A stretch of 64,000 nucleotides of DNA. Origin: Glandiceps talaboti. Its lineage: Eukaryota > Hemichordata > Enteropneusta > Spengelidae. Every line of letters begins with the position of its first letter. Within the stretch, counting starts at the first letter, position 1. A program made the position numbers and the translations under genes. The notes under the pieces are model-generated. The model saw nothing but the letters and a program-made list of their open reading frames with translations, did no database searches and was not told the DNA's origin. The stretch covers positions 464,001-528,000 of the forward strand of contig NC_135562.1 in the NCBI RefSeq assembly GCF_964340395.1, given 5' to 3'. This document shows positions 1-11,560 of this stretch, one piece after another.

Positions 1-98
1 AGTCTGTCTCTCTGTCTGTCTGTCTATCTTAGTATCTATCTACATGTATATACATGTACATGTATCTATATATCTATCTGTCTATCTATTCATCTACA
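1..98. repeat. TCTG/TCTA microsatellite at window edge
   Basis: Interrupted runs of the tetranucleotides TCTG and TCTA mixed with TACATGTA words. It is cut by the window edge. No coding signal. Confidence 0.9.
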
Positions 99-160
99 AA
101 TGTAATACCAGCTAATCTTATGGATATCACAGCTGGGGGGCTAGGGATGCACACAAAAAC

Positions 161-430
161 TTAGTAGTAAAGTTGATGGAGTTTAGTCTTGAAAGTGTCG
201 GTGTCCTGACTGGCTTTCATATCATGGTTTAGTGAGTTCCAGTCTCTTATGGTTATAGGAAAGAAACTGTGTTGATACGCTTAGTGTTTAAACTGAAGGT
301 GCTTGAAACGGCCTCTTCTACCCAGTGCTAGAAGATAGGTACATGTATCTCTTGTGATTGCCATCTCTTCATTTACAATTTGCAACAACCTTGGATTTAG
401 GCACCTATCTGCTAATGGTTCCCATGGCAA
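161..430 (-). pseudogene. LINE reverse-transcriptase C-terminal remnant (CR1/jockey-like)
   Basis: Read on the - strand, this gives a decayed version of the tail that ends many non-LTR retrotransposon reverse transcriptases: a GRRGRFKHLQFKH-like stretch, then SFLPITIRDWNSL, then DTFKTKLHQLYY and a stop at 161-163. The SFxPxTIRDWNSL and FKxxL signatures are seen directly; the family assignment follows from the known C-terminus of CR1/L2/jockey-type elements. At least one in-frame stop (after FKH) and the lack of the catalytic domain show it is dead. Upstream sequence to about 430 still reads as relic coding (WLPWEPLADR..). No terminal repeat or target duplication was identified. Confidence 0.72.
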
Positions 431-1799
431 CCAGTTCTGGTCTTAGTTAGACATACACGTACATGATAGCAAGCAAGCTTTCAAATCATGTACAAGTTGT
501 ACAGGTACATGTATACATTGTAGATAGGGTACACAGATTTAACAAAAACACTACATCATCACATGGCTGTACATGTACAATGTATGTGTTTAATTTGTGT
601 ACATTGTACACTGACAAATAGACACATGGATGTAAGTCAGCTACATCTTGCTTAAAACACCAAATCATCACTTCACATAACATACAAGTCTAATTAGTAT
701 ACATTCTACACTGATGCATGGATGTACTAATGCTACAGGTACCTCCTCCATAAAACATCAAACAACATGCGACTACTTTCACTACACATTTGATTGTCAA
801 TATACATTTGTACAAGTACTTGAAGAACTAACTCTCCATCTACTACTCTGTTGTCAAAATCTATTTTACTTAACTTTGGAGACTTACACATACTGTTACT
901 ACACACCATCATTTTCATGTAGGGTCCCCTATACTGCAATGGACATCTTTCACTGCTGAAGTCATACCTTTCTTCCTCTTTTCGTATTCTTAATCAAGTC
1001 TTGTTTTTTACAAGGTGTACACTTCATGTACCACTGAATAACTATTGAATGATGACATTATTTTGTCAAAAACTGTGACATTTCTAAGTTGCATGTGTAA
1101 ACCTCTTCAGAGACATCTGAAGATACAAACGACATAGAATGTCAAAGAGTGTTGTACAATGCAAACATCATGATCAATCTGGATAGTGTTTGAATGGAGT
1201 AGTACAGAAATAAAAACTGATCATTGGTTCATTGTAACAGATGAAACATCATGCTGTCTTCTTCAATCTACAAATGGAATAAATACAATGCTCTGTACTG
1301 TAAGTACACTGTAGGTAGAAATTCATTGTGTTCCTGATGTTTGTGTTGACTAAAAACGACGATGGTCAAACTTTTATATGTTTATTCTACAAATTTTATA
1401 TACACAACTTCAGATGTTATTTTATAGTTTACATACATGTATTATCCAGTTATTTTATTTGTTTTTAGATTCCTGATGAAGGTAGGTTATCTGTGAAGAA
1501 TTGAAACGTTCAGTGAAATGGAGGGTTTGAATTCGATCAAATTGGGAGTTTAAAATAGAAGTTGTAAATTAAGTTCTAGAACCAACAAGACAATATTCCT
1601 ATATACATGTACATTTGTAGTTAGTATATATGTATATGTACCTGCATTGAAGTATTATATTATGTGTACAATGTTATAGTGTACAGGTACAAAAAATGTA
1701 GTCACTTGAATGGAGTATGTCTATGGGACAGGTACAAACATATCACAGTTGTGCGGAAATTATATTATTAACAACCCCATAATGCATGAGTGTCAATGT
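431..1799. other. Intergenic, no recognisable gene
   Basis: AT-rich unique sequence rich in TACATGTA words. Short open frames on both strands match nothing I know and lack splice context. A CCTGATGAAG..GAAACGTT stretch near 1471-1511 resembles a motif seen at the tails of some retroelements, but is too short to call. Confidence 0.6.
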
Positions 1800-1965
1800 G
1801 GCATACTAGGGGTACATGTGTATTTGCAATTGAGTGCTTTCGGCATACTCTAGGGTTACTTTTTGTATTTTCAATTGAGTGCTTTCGGCATACTAGGGTT
1901 ACTTTTTGTATTTGCAATTCAGTGCTTTTGGCATACTAGGGGTGTTTGCAATTGAGTGCTTTCAG
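1800..1965. repeat. Degenerate ~50-bp tandem repeat, about 3.5 copies
   Basis: The block GGCATACTAGGG..TTTGCAATTGAGTGCTTTC recurs three to four times with small indels. Between 1966 and 3000 I see only unique AT-rich sequence. Confidence 0.85.
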
Positions 1966-3000
1966 TATTCCATATGGCCATGATATACTTTCACAGGCTG
2001 CAATAAATCATGGGGTTCTTGTATTTATTCAAACCTTTTTTTTTGAAAAAAATTCTGAATTCATTTTACTTGTATATTGAGCACATGAAATGTTCCAGCA
2101 CTCATATGCATATAATATGTATGCACTGCAGTACAAATACCAATAGGGTCCACTGATTCTACATGAAGTACATGTATATATTATGGATTGTTACTTTATA
2201 CATGTACATATATGTTGTCATCTAAACCCTTATATTAATCATTGTATGTCAGATGTAGGAACCCCATCCACTCCTTTCCTGCTCTTCAGGCAGTGTCCAT
2301 GAAACTAATAGAATCAATGTATCAATCTTAGAGATCACGCAATTTAAAAATCAATACATTAGAGGCCATTAAAGATCCAATGCAAATTAAGATTACCTGT
2401 TGAGTGTATAATTACAGTAACTGCACAGAAGCCAGTAGTGGTGATTATGACACAGTGTCTCATTGGTCCAAGTCCCTTGGGAATGCCAGAATTTAATTGG
2501 CATCTCCGTTTTGGTATTTAATCTTTCCCTTTACAAGAAAACTGGGTTTTCCTCAACTTGCCTATCATAATGATGCAAGCTGTAAACATCATAAATCACA
2601 GCCTCTTTTACAGCACTGTCCAAGACTCACCACCAATTGCAAGAGGTGTCGCAGTGTCACGGAAGAAATAACAGCTCTGGTTTGCGACAATGGCAGTACA
2701 ATGCATTCAGACTATGTGTAAACTACAAATAAGGAGTATAGTGGTCATACAATATCACTTTGAATGGGGTATTCTATGGACCTATTTATATGTAGTCTAT
2801 ATCAAAACATTGTACATGTACACTATACATGCACTCTTATCCTTGGTGCCTTGGGGTATCAACATACATGTACCAGTATGTATGAATAAAGATTAGAGAT
2901 CAGATTTTAAAAAGGCCCAAGACTTGAATCACAAACATGATAAATGTCAGGTGTGCACCTAACAACCTCTCACAGTAATCCTGCCAAAAGTCATCACTTT

Positions 3001-3450
3001 TTGTACTGCTACACTGTGTGGCCTGCTACAACAAGGGCTACATATAACTTGTCTGTAATGTACTGCTACACTGTGTGGCCTGCTACAACAAGGGCTACAT
3101 ATAACTTGTCTGTAATGTACTGCTACACTGTGTGGCCTGCTACAACAAGGGCTACATATAACTTGTCTGTAATGTACTGCTACACTGTGTGGCCTGCTAC
3201 AACAAGGGCTACATATAACTTGTCTGTAATGTACTGCTACACTATGTGGCCTGCTACAACAAGGGCTACATATAACTTGTCTGTAATGTACTGCTACACT
3301 ATGTGGCCTGCTACAACAAGGGCTACATATAACTTGTCTGTAATGTACTGCTACACTGTGTGGCCTGCTACAACAAGGGCTACATATAACTTGTCTGTAA
3401 TGTACTGCTACACTGTGTGGCATGCTACAACAAGGGCTACATTGTACATA
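3001..3450. repeat. 57-bp minisatellite, about 8 copies
   Basis: A 57-bp unit beginning TACTGCTACACTGTGTGGCC repeats nearly perfectly; two central copies have ACTATG for ACTGTG and the last copy is partial with an insertion. Because 57 is 19 codons, open frames of 169 and 154 residues run through it on both strands. They are by-products of the period, not genes. Confidence 0.97.
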
Positions 3451-3591
3451 TAACTTGTGTTATTTGGTACAGTTGCAACTTGAAAGACAAGAACCCCAAC
3501 TGTACTGATCTTTGCAACATATATGATTTAAACAATTCCAGTTATTTGAGTTATACCAATTATTTAGTTGTTATTATATCTTGATATTTAC

Positions 3592-4058
3592 AATTACTAT
3601 ATCCTTTTTTTTTTCTTTTTTTAATTAATTTCTTATTTTACGACAGATACACAACAGATAAGGAAAAAAGCCAAGATAGAGAAAAGCAATAACAGAACCC
3701 CTACATCTCAAAATATTCTACCACCCCCCCCCTCACCCCCCACTTTCTCTTTCTCCTTCCTGTCTTTTGAAATAGCAATTTTTTCCTCAATCTTGTATGT
3801 ATATTTCAGAGATGTCTTGAAAGCTTCAATTCGTGGGATTGTATTAATGTATTTGCATTTCAAAATAAAATAGCGTACCATGAGAAATATAAAGGTATCA
3901 AGTAAAGTAACATCTTCCAAAATGCCTAGTGTACAAACAAGTGCATTCAGAGGCAAATGAGTATGTGTTATTGAAAAATACCACTCTTTAACAGTCTCAA
4001 AACTGGGTAATAAAAGTATAATCCCAAAAAATATCATCGGAAAGTAATCACTATATCC
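3592..4058 (-). mobile_element. 5'-truncated LINE insertion with target-site duplication
   Basis: A - strand frame (3708-4037) ends a LINE reverse transcriptase. It contains THTHLPLNALVCTLGI, then YFILKCKYINTIPRIEAFK and LKYTYKIEEKIAI, matching the usual C-terminal pattern of L1/Tx1-like elements (K-hydrophobic-W/I-K-x(n)-P-x-I-x-x-F-x-x-x-LK-x-x-Y-x-IE). On the + strand a T-rich tract (3605-3627) marks the poly(A) end. A 13-bp sequence AATTACTATATCC at 3592-3604 recurs as AATCACTATATCC at 4046-4058, one mismatch, as expected for target-primed reverse transcription. The fragment is about 440 bp: only the 3' end was inserted, so it cannot move by itself. C-rich and GA-rich tracts interrupt the 3' part. 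Confidence 0.82.
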
Positions 4059-4563
4059 TTTGTATTACAGTTATTTTCACATTCTGACATTGGCATATTA
4101 TGTTGTTTATTTCACAAAAAATTCACAAAAAAGCCATTTCTGCAAAATTGTTTATTATACAATAATATGTTAATAAAAATGTGAAATCACAATAGTATTA
4201 AATTATTCAACTTAAACAGGAAAGTGTTTTTAAATTGGAAGCTATAGAATTATTACAATTATGTACATGTGTAATCCATTTTTCTATACATTAACAATAC
4301 CTGCAGTTGTTCACTGCAACCTTGGTTTTCTTCACATTAGTGTAAATAGAGCTGTCTTTGTACAGACTTAGTGTATATTGATATGATGTAACAGTTGCAC
4401 TTAGTCAGACTCATTGTACAGAGAACTACAGTAATTGTTATACCTCAAGGCTATACTTTATATTGTGTAACATGGTTGAAATTAATATTTCAAAAAATAT
4501 TCCCATTCTCAAATCCATTATATACAGTGTTTTTGCTTGAAAGTCTGTGTGAGCTCATGTGAC
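4059..4563. other. Intergenic, nothing recognised
   Basis: AT-rich unique sequence without splice-bounded open frames. Confidence 0.6.
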
Positions 4564-4715
4564 AGAAAAAAAAGAGATAGAAAGAGAGAAGGGGAGGGGC
4601 ACAGAAAGAAAGAGATAGAAAGAGAGAAGGGGAGGGGGCACAGAAAGAAAGAGATAGAAAGAGAGAAGGAGGAGGGGCACAGAAAGAAAGAGACAGAAAG
4701 AGAGAAGGGGGGGTG
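4564..4715. repeat. GA-rich ~41-bp tandem repeat, 4 copies
   Basis: Units of GAAAGAGAGAAGGGGAGGGGCACAGAAAG type. The purine-only strand produces Lys/Glu/Arg-rich and complementary Ser/Leu/Phe-rich frames that are low-complexity artefacts. Confidence 0.93.
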
Positions 4716-5605
4716 CTCCTGTAAACTTCTTGCAAGAAGTTTACCTGCTTACCCTGTATTTTCCATGAGGCATATGATATTTACATGGTAATGAATGCAG
4801 TTGTTGTAATATAAGATGAAAGAAGACTATACTGACACTGTTTCCTCTGGCATCTCATGGTACAGTACACTTTAATATGTACATTGATGTGGACAATTTT
4901 TGGTACCTGAAATAGAATATTATTGCCCAGTCGCATCATAAAAATAATGAACACTTGACTTCTTGGTCAACACCAAAACTTCTGCTTCATCCTCCCATGC
5001 ATTACATTATTATAGGTGCACAGGAGAATAAGTCGGCCTTCTTGTTCTATCTTGCACCCTCTAGCATGAGGTCAAATGCTATTACAATTACTGAGAATTG
5101 AATTCTCAGTTGACTGACTTGAGGCTTACTATCAGTCTATGTTATTAGTAAATTCTTGGACTGCACTGGAGGAAATAACTAAGCACAACATTTTCACCTC
5201 ACCTATGGCACTTACAATTTATCTGATATGCTTTAAGAGTATATGGCAGCAAGTAAATTAATCAAACATTGATTCAGTGTTTCTTCTACACCAGCTGTTG
5301 TACCTGTAGACATGAATCTTCCACTAAGGGTGACTCATTAAGTTTCTCATTATCATCATAAGGATGAGCTGGTTATAGTTGGTTAAAAAAGAAAAAAAAA
5401 GAAACTTAAGCATCATGGATCACTGTCTCTGTACAGTTGACAAAGCTGTATAATCATTGACGCCTTTATAGAGAACAGTTGACTGAATCATACTATATAT
5501 AAATTAGGCATTCGATAATCCAAACTAGGGAGCTTTCAGGTACATGTACAAATGGGAAAGGAATAGGGTATACAGCATGTACCTCCTGTATGTCTCCTAA
5601 AATGA
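4716..5605. other. Intergenic, one short palindrome
   Basis: Unique AT-rich sequence. The only structure noticed is a perfect 19-bp palindrome at 5091-5109 (CTGAGAATTGAATTCTCAG). Confidence 0.6.
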
Positions 5606-5945
5606 CTGTAACATTACATAATATATTCTTTGTACATGTGCTGCAGCATTACACAATATATTCTTTGTACATGTATGTGATTGTGCTGCAATACACAATA
5701 TATTCTGTACATGTATGTGATTGTATGTGCTGCTGCAGTACACAATATATTCTTTGTACATGTATGTGATTGTATGTGATTGTGCTGCAGTACACAATAT
5801 ATTCTGTACATGTATGTGATTGTATGTGCTGCTGCAGTACACAATATATTCTTTGAACATATCTGTGCTGCAGCATTCTTCATATATACAAATATATGTA
5901 TGTGCTGCTGCAGCTGTACACAAAACATTCTTTGTACATGTTGGT
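5606..5945. repeat. Compound minisatellite with ACACAATATATTCTTTGTACATG core
   Basis: The core ACACAATATATTCT(TTG)TACATG followed by variable TATGTGATTG and GTGCTGCTGCAG segments recurs about eight times with irregular spacing (roughly 40-60 bp). The reverse strand gives YNHIHVQN-type frames in all three phases, a sign of repeat rather than coding origin. Confidence 0.9.
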
Positions 5946-6684
5946 GCACACATACCTCCAGTTTATAAGACATACATGTATATGTGACCTACATACAGTG
6001 TTGAAATACTTCAAATTGGTGAATAAATGTCTCATGTATTTTGTCGTGTAATCCTGGAACATAATGTATGCCAATAACATTACAAACTACACAGTCCATA
6101 ATTTTACAAAACAATGTACCCAACCCTTAAAGTGTATTGTATCTGTTTTAAATTATTGGCCAGACACATGAACCATGTGTGACATGTGGTCCCCGAGTGA
6201 TACCTATAACTCTACTCATGTACATGTAAGTTGTATGACTTGACCTGGTAAAGTCAAGTGGTGGGTTTTATGTCATGTCATGGTCTACATACCTTGAAAT
6301 CTTAACCTGATTCCTTTCAGGTTTTTACTTTTTCAAACCCAGTAGACTCAACCTTTCTAACTGTCACTTTCACTCAGTTTATACAAGGCAATTGAAGTCT
6401 GATATTCCATTTAGTACATTATCCTTTGAGGTTAAAATGTGAGAGAGTGAGAGTGTCACCCAAGTAGGTCACACATAACTTCTCACAGTTCTATAGAGTC
6501 AAAAATAACTGAATCACGCCATCATGATAAATTTGAACAAAAGAAAAGCAATTGGTCACTGATGCATACACATGTGTGTAGGTACTGGTATAGTCCACGG
6601 GTATAGTGCACTATACTTGGGGACAGTGGTAATGACAGTGTACCAGTCTGAATGGGGAGGGTGACTAAAAGATCAATAATAGGA
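5946..6684. other. Intergenic, nothing recognised
   Basis: Unique sequence between two repeats; no splice-bounded or family-like open frame. Confidence 0.6.
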
Positions 6685-6895
6685 AATAATAATAATAATA
6701 ATGTTGTGTTCTTATATAGCGCTTTCACCGGGCTCAAAGCGCTTTACAATTATTACCCCTGGCTCAGATCAGAATGGCACAATGGCCCTTTAGTCTTCCT
6801 CAACTCCCCGGGGAGCATACAATCCATTGCAGCCATTTCAGGGCATAGGATTAAAGCCTTCACATTGCAACCTACATCCTTCCAGGTCTAAGAGC
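6685..6895 (-). mobile_element. SINE/MITE-like dispersed repeat (TATATAGCGCTTT family)
   Basis: Contains the block TTATATAGCGCTTTCACCGG, then GGGCTCAAAGCGCTTTACA, preceded by an (AAT)n run. This combination is a widespread dispersed repeat in marine invertebrates and fish. The (ATT)n run would be the 3' tail if the element is read on the - strand. No protein is encoded. A second, fragmentary relative lies at 14930-14990. Family placement is from memory of the motif; exact ends are uncertain. Confidence 0.6.
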
Positions 6896-7167
6896 TAGTA
6901 CCAGACTGTGAATATTTAGTAATCATACATTTTGAACAAAATTGTACTACAATTTCAGATAATTTCATGTCAAGTTCACATAAAGTAATTGTTTTTAAAA
7001 TGAGCCCAATGAGTGATATCCTACTCAGAACATAATTGGATTTTATGCCATTTCTGTGCTCCTAGTACTTCCATGCTCTGTCTGTGAAGAATCTACAAAA
7101 CTCATCAGTGGTCATGTCATTGAATAGTCATTGTAATTTGTATGCATGTTATTGTCATAATACTGAC

Positions 7168-7322
7168 TTTTGTTTTTCTTTTTTTCTTTTTTCTTTTTTT
7201 TTTGGGGGGGGGGTGTTGTTGTTGGTGTTGATGATGATGATGATGATGATGATGTTGTTGTTGTTGTTGTTGTTGTTGTTTTTGTTGTTGTTGTTGTTGT
7301 CGTCGTCGTCGTCGTCGTCGAA
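7168..7322. repeat. Poly-T / poly-G / (GAT)n / (GTT)n / (GTC)n tract
   Basis: Consecutive simple-sequence blocks: a T-rich run, nine or more G, then GTT, GAT, GTT and GTC trinucleotides. Homopolymeric Thr, Asn, Asp, Ser and Leu frames through here are artefacts. Confidence 0.97.
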
Positions 7323-7963
7323 TAGTGAAACATTTGTAGTCTGGTTCATCTGGACACTATGAATAGTCTTATGATATACTAGTCTTTCCAGCATAAACGA
7401 CACATTTTCATGGCCTTTGATACTGTTTTCATTTCTTAAAACCATGACATTCACAGCTTCCTGTTTAGGTTTCTACCATGATTACATACTAGTATTACGA
7501 TTGGTTACAACAACTACTGATAAGCCCGGGGTATTTGTAAACACATATCAGTGTGCTGTTGAATGTTGGGGGCCGGCCTGGGCAAGGGGCCAATACTACG
7601 CCATCAATAAATGGCTACAAACATGACACAAGTGGTACGTGTATCATCATATCGTCATTTCACATAAGAACCATGTACTACGTTGTGAACTTGTGAGGAT
7701 ACTGTGTTATCATATCAGAACGTCCGATCTTTGGTTTTATTTGTATCTGGGTCAACGAAGTCAAGAGAGATACACGTGTGATAGCGTGCATGATACATGT
7801 GGTATTTACAAACTACACCGTACACGGCCCGGCGTGACATTAGCCGGTCACACCACGTTGTTTTTAAAATGGTTTAAACTCGCATACATCGGTGAGATAT
7901 GTGACAAAAAGACCCACACTACTTGGCATAATCCTCATACTGTACCAATTACAAATATTATAT

Positions 7964-8170
7964 ACTTACCTGTACAGTGATTATGAAGTAAACTGTCAAA
8001 ATATGGCGTTGAATCTCCCTTATCTCTGGCGTCAACACTGAATCGCGGAGTAAATCGACGTCATTCGGCCAAGCCCACTATTTTGACCAATTATAATCAG
8101 CGTAACGTTTGAGAGCGTGTATAATAATACGCTAGCTCTGATTGGATAATATCAAAATGACGTCCTGCTT
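7964..8170 (-). promoter_or_regulatory. Candidate promoter and first exon of a leftward gene
   Basis: On the - strand a perfect consensus 5' splice site, CAG|GTAAGTAT, has its last exon base at 7970. Upstream of it (8000-8165) the sequence is richer in CpG than its surroundings, with CCAAT-type boxes (ATTGG at 8143; CCAATTATAAT near 8088) and TGACGTC (CRE) near 8159. This is the architecture of an untranslated first exon and TATA-less promoter. No downstream exon was recognised between 1 and 7960, so the partner gene may lie off-window. Inference, not proof. Confidence 0.35.
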
Positions 8171-8284
8171 ACTAGACTGTATGGATTTTTTTTTTCTTGG
8201 TTTTTAATAGTTTTCTGTATTCATGTGATCAGGAAATGGAAGGGGTATTGTTATCATCTTGACATGTTAGAATAACACCAGATA

Positions 8285-8625
8285 GCACTCTTGAATGTTC
8301 CTGGATCATTCTAAGACAATATCACATTAGTATGTCCCTGGATAATTTTAATGTTAAAATTGAATGTTCCTAAATCATTCTAAGATATCTCTGATCTGGA
8401 TAATTTACTTTAAAAATGAATGTTCCAAGTTGGTTGTGAGAGAATATCAAACTAAAATTTACCAGAATCATTTATGATAAAATTGAATGTTCACGGTCAC
8501 ATTCCCACACAATAACCCTGGTTCATTTTAAGATAAAATTGAAGACCCTGGATCACAGAATTGACTTAGAATGTTTCTGGATCATCATTATCTTAAGATA
8601 TATTTGAATGTCACTGCATCAAAAG
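8285..8625. repeat. Decayed tandem repeat (GAATGTTCCTGGATCATTCT)
   Basis: Five or six imperfect copies of a 50-80-bp unit containing TTGAATGTTCCTGGATCATTCTAAGA, with spacer drift. No coding potential. Confidence 0.75.
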
Positions 8626-8639
8626 GATACTGAATCGCA

Positions 8640-9222
8640 ACATTACGGTTAAAATGCTGGTGACGTTACAGGAGATAAAAAACAAAAAATACTCGTTATT
8701 TTGCGATCCAGAGAAATAAACTTTCGTATGTAGGGAGGGTAATGATCATGTCATCACTGACCCATAACACTATATGTACATGTTCCTGTTCCTGTTCCTA
8801 AAACAACGTCTTTCAAAGCATTTAGTTTACCTACGTCTTGTCAGGGAAAGGTAATAATCACCAAATTCTGTGAAGTTGTCAGCTGTGTGAACTGTAGCTC
8901 CGAATTACACGAGCTAGTACCGTTTAAAACGCAAAGTTGTCAGGTGCAAAATGACATTATAGTAATCCGGGGACTTTCTTCATCGTTGTACATTTTAGTC
9001 CGGAGGTGGGTTGACACTGGGGCAAGTTGGAAATGCACCTTGCGTGCTGGCTGATATAGCGTGGCAAGAATGTTTGTATCTTACAGGCTATGTTATGCGC
9101 CTACCTGACGTTCGAGTACTCATTTCGCGATTCATATTGGAACAAGGCGCTCATTCCCACCCCCACCCCCCCAAAAAAAACAAAAAAAAAACACGACAAT
9201 ATACGAAGGAAATGGAGGTAAG
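8640..9222 (+). promoter_or_regulatory. CpG-containing stretch ending in a strong + strand splice donor
   Basis: A GAG|GTAAGT donor (last exon base 9217) follows GAAATGGAG, so an exon could end two codons after an ATG. The preceding 500 bp has more CpG than flanking DNA. With the opposite-strand donor at 7970 this could be a divergent promoter, or a distal 5' exon of the XKR gene 3.4 kb downstream. The open frame at 9011-9286 runs through the donor and a poly-A tract and is not believed. Confidence 0.25.
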
Positions 9223-9574
9223 TAATATAGCCCTACATCAGATTTTAATCAGATTGGCGCATACCATAACTTTTACTACTTTTTAGTTTTATTTATCATT
9301 TATTTGTCTTTCATATACAGAGAAACGTTAACGTTTAAGTGCAAAGGCACTTTTCTTTCAATGATCCCAGTTGTGCAAGATGTACAGACTAACAAAAACG
9401 ACAAACAATAAAAAAGGCGGAAAAACAAGAAAAAAATGCAGTAAAAGGCAATATAGTAGTAGACTGAGACACGAGTATGAACTTACTATAATAATTCAAT
9501 TTGAATTTATGATAGTAGAACCCACGAGTGTATTCTAGTTCATGTATTTTGAGTGAATTATTTATCATTACGAC

Positions 9575-9770
9575 TGTTTGTTTGTTGGTTGGTTGGCTAG
9601 CTTGTTTGTTTGTTTGTTTGTTTGTTTGTCTGTCTGTCTGTTTGTTTGCTTGCTTGCTTGTTTTTTTGTCTGTTTATATTTATTTATTCATTTATTCATT
9701 TATTTATTTATTTATTTATTTGTTTGTTTGTTTGTTTGTTCGTTCGTTTGTTTGTTTGTTTGTTTGGTGT
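9575..9770. repeat. (TTTG)n/(TCTG)n/(TTTA)n microsatellite
   Basis: About 190 bp of mixed tetranucleotides; Phe/Val/Cys/Leu-rich frames in all three phases are artefacts. The interval 9223-9574 has no recognised feature. Confidence 0.97.
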
Positions 9771-10663
9771 AATTACTGTTATTGTTTCTCTTTTTGTCAT
9801 CGCTTACGTAATCCGACCTTAGTGCACGTTTACGGTAACATTCAAACTTGAATTGGGATACGAAAATGCACTATGGTGTGGTGCCCTCGTGGTACTAGTA
9901 TCAGTCTGTAGAAGCAGGACAATGAGGGCAGAGTGATACAAAATATCGTAATACAGTCAAACTGTTTGTCAGTAAACATGACATTACTGTAGTGGCTTTA
10001 TTTATGGAGAATTTGACAATTGTTATGATTCTTTGCAATCATCTTCTTTACGTATACCTCAAGTATGCTGAACCGTTGTATATTATCCTACATGCAACAT
10101 ATAAGACGCAAGTGTGGTTTCTTTGTCTATGTAGACAGAAAGGTTGCCTGTATCTACATCAGACAAATAGAATTTTACTTTTTCTGTGTATCTACAGAGC
10201 AAACTACCACAGAAAGTACAAAAAACTACCACAGAAAGTTTATCAGCCCTGTACGATTGATACGTCAGGTTTATCGTCATCATCTTCTAAAACATACTGC
10301 TGTCAATAGTTTGGTATCTGTGCCTTTTCTGCTGTGGGAAGATCTACAAATTTCTTTAAAAATACACGGTCCCGGATTTCACTGTCCCTTGACCATGGAA
10401 GTATAACCCACACTTCTATGCTTAGACCATGATGGTGGTCTTATTCATGATCGGGATGGTAGTAACCCTGGCAATAATATGAGCAGTTATAAGCTCTTTG
10501 AGTTGAGTTTGGGAGCTTTTGCCATAGCATATGTTCACGAAGTACTAAGTAGAAATGATGAAGGGTGTGGGTAGGAAGCGTAATGACCATTACATCCATA
10601 ATTAGCTGCAATAATTGTAGCGTCTTGTTGCGGTTTTGTGGGTTTTTTCGTCTGTTTTGGTGA
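9771..10663. other. Intergenic, unrecognised open frames only
   Basis: Two overlapping + strand frames (9992-10309 and 10065-10406, about 105 and 113 codons) were read; neither resembles a known family or has convincing splice signals. An internal CTACCACAGAAAGT duplication near 10204-10239 argues for non-coding sequence. Confidence 0.5.
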
Positions 10664-10715
10664 CTTTTTAAGTTTTTGTGTTTAACCCGCGGGTTAAACA
10701 CAAAAACTTAAAAAG
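10664..10715. repeat. Perfect 52-bp palindrome
   Basis: Two 26-bp arms meet at a central CCCG|CGGG with no spacer and no mismatch (arm starts CTTTTTAAGTTTTTGTG). It can form a cruciform or hairpin. The right arm runs straight into a decayed repeat family (10711 onward), so it may mark a fold-back junction of that element. Confidence 0.97.
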
Positions 10716-11560
10716 CCCTGGAGGTTTTTTCCCTGAAAAGTCAATTTTGAGACTATTCAGACCCTTTCAGACAATAATTTCCATGCCTTACAAGACAACA
10801 CCAACATGTAAAAAACAACTACATAGGGTTGAAATACTTTTGAATATACTTTGATAGCATCTTGACAGTAAGAGGGGAAGAGCTTGAGACTGGGATATGT
10901 CCACCTCATGCGGGGGGGGTCTGAGGGGGTCTCCCTCTAGAAGCCCTGAAGGATTTTTACTCTTATAGCCAATAATTACGCTATTTAGACCCTTCAAGCA
11001 ATAACTTAATCCATGCTTTACAAGACAGCAAGTATCAGAAACTATTCTTTATAACTTACACTAAGGGTTGAAATATGTTCTTAAAAAGTTGAATGGCATC
11101 ATTATATACATGTAGTAAAGGTCAGCACATCTAATGGTAGTATCATTCGTAGGGCCTCAACGGAAAGAAGTGTTTCACTTACTTTTGTACTGTAATGCTT
11201 ACTTGAGCTACCCTGAATAAATATATTTTATTATTATTATTATTAGGGGAGAGTTGGAGTTTAAGGCAATTTTAGACTATCTTGGCAAACATTTCACATC
11301 TTGAAAAGACAATATCATCCCAAATTAGAATAGGGTGAAAATATTTAAGAAAAGTTTAATACCATTATGACAGTAAAAAGGTTGTTGGTGAATCTGATTG
11401 TTGGTTGAACGCATGAGAGACCTCTGGGGTGAGGAAGTCCTTGGGGTTTTCCCCCTGGCAGATATGGAGTTTTTTGCTTGAGATACTAAGTCAATGTTTA
11501 GGTTATTCATAACCTTTGAGGTAATATTTCCAAGCTTCGAAAAGCTAACCTAAATGTACG
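10711..11560. repeat. Three decayed copies of a ~230-260-bp dispersed repeat
   Basis: Blocks at about 10711-10925, 10940-11110 and 11425-11560 share, in order, AGYCCTKGAGG-TTTTT, a GAxACTATTxAGACCCTTYxAG stretch, xCCATGCYTTACAAGAC and GGGTTGAAATA. The middle junction holds the G-rich GGGGGGGTCTGAGGGGGTC. The copies are diverged and interrupted by a LINE tail. Identity unknown; a non-autonomous DNA element is my guess. Confidence 0.65.
11145..11247 (+). mobile_element. LINE 3' end with (ATT)n tail
   Basis: In one frame the sequence reads RKEVFHLLLYCNAYLSYPE then stop (TAA at 11218-11220), the usual ending of a group of non-LTR reverse transcriptases, followed at once by an AATAAATATATTTT and (ATT)5 tail. 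Heavily 5'-truncated; inserted inside the decayed repeat family around it. Confidence 0.6.

Noticed and set aside
2944-3453. 169-codon frame with 19-residue repeats
   Set aside because: 57-bp period artefact; the opposite strand is equally open.
7084-7454. Poly-Thr, poly-Asn and poly-Ser proteins
   Set aside because: Trinucleotide microsatellites read in different frames.
10441-10701. Reverse frame running into the palindrome
   Set aside because: Its start lies in the 52-bp palindrome and its sequence resembles no known protein.
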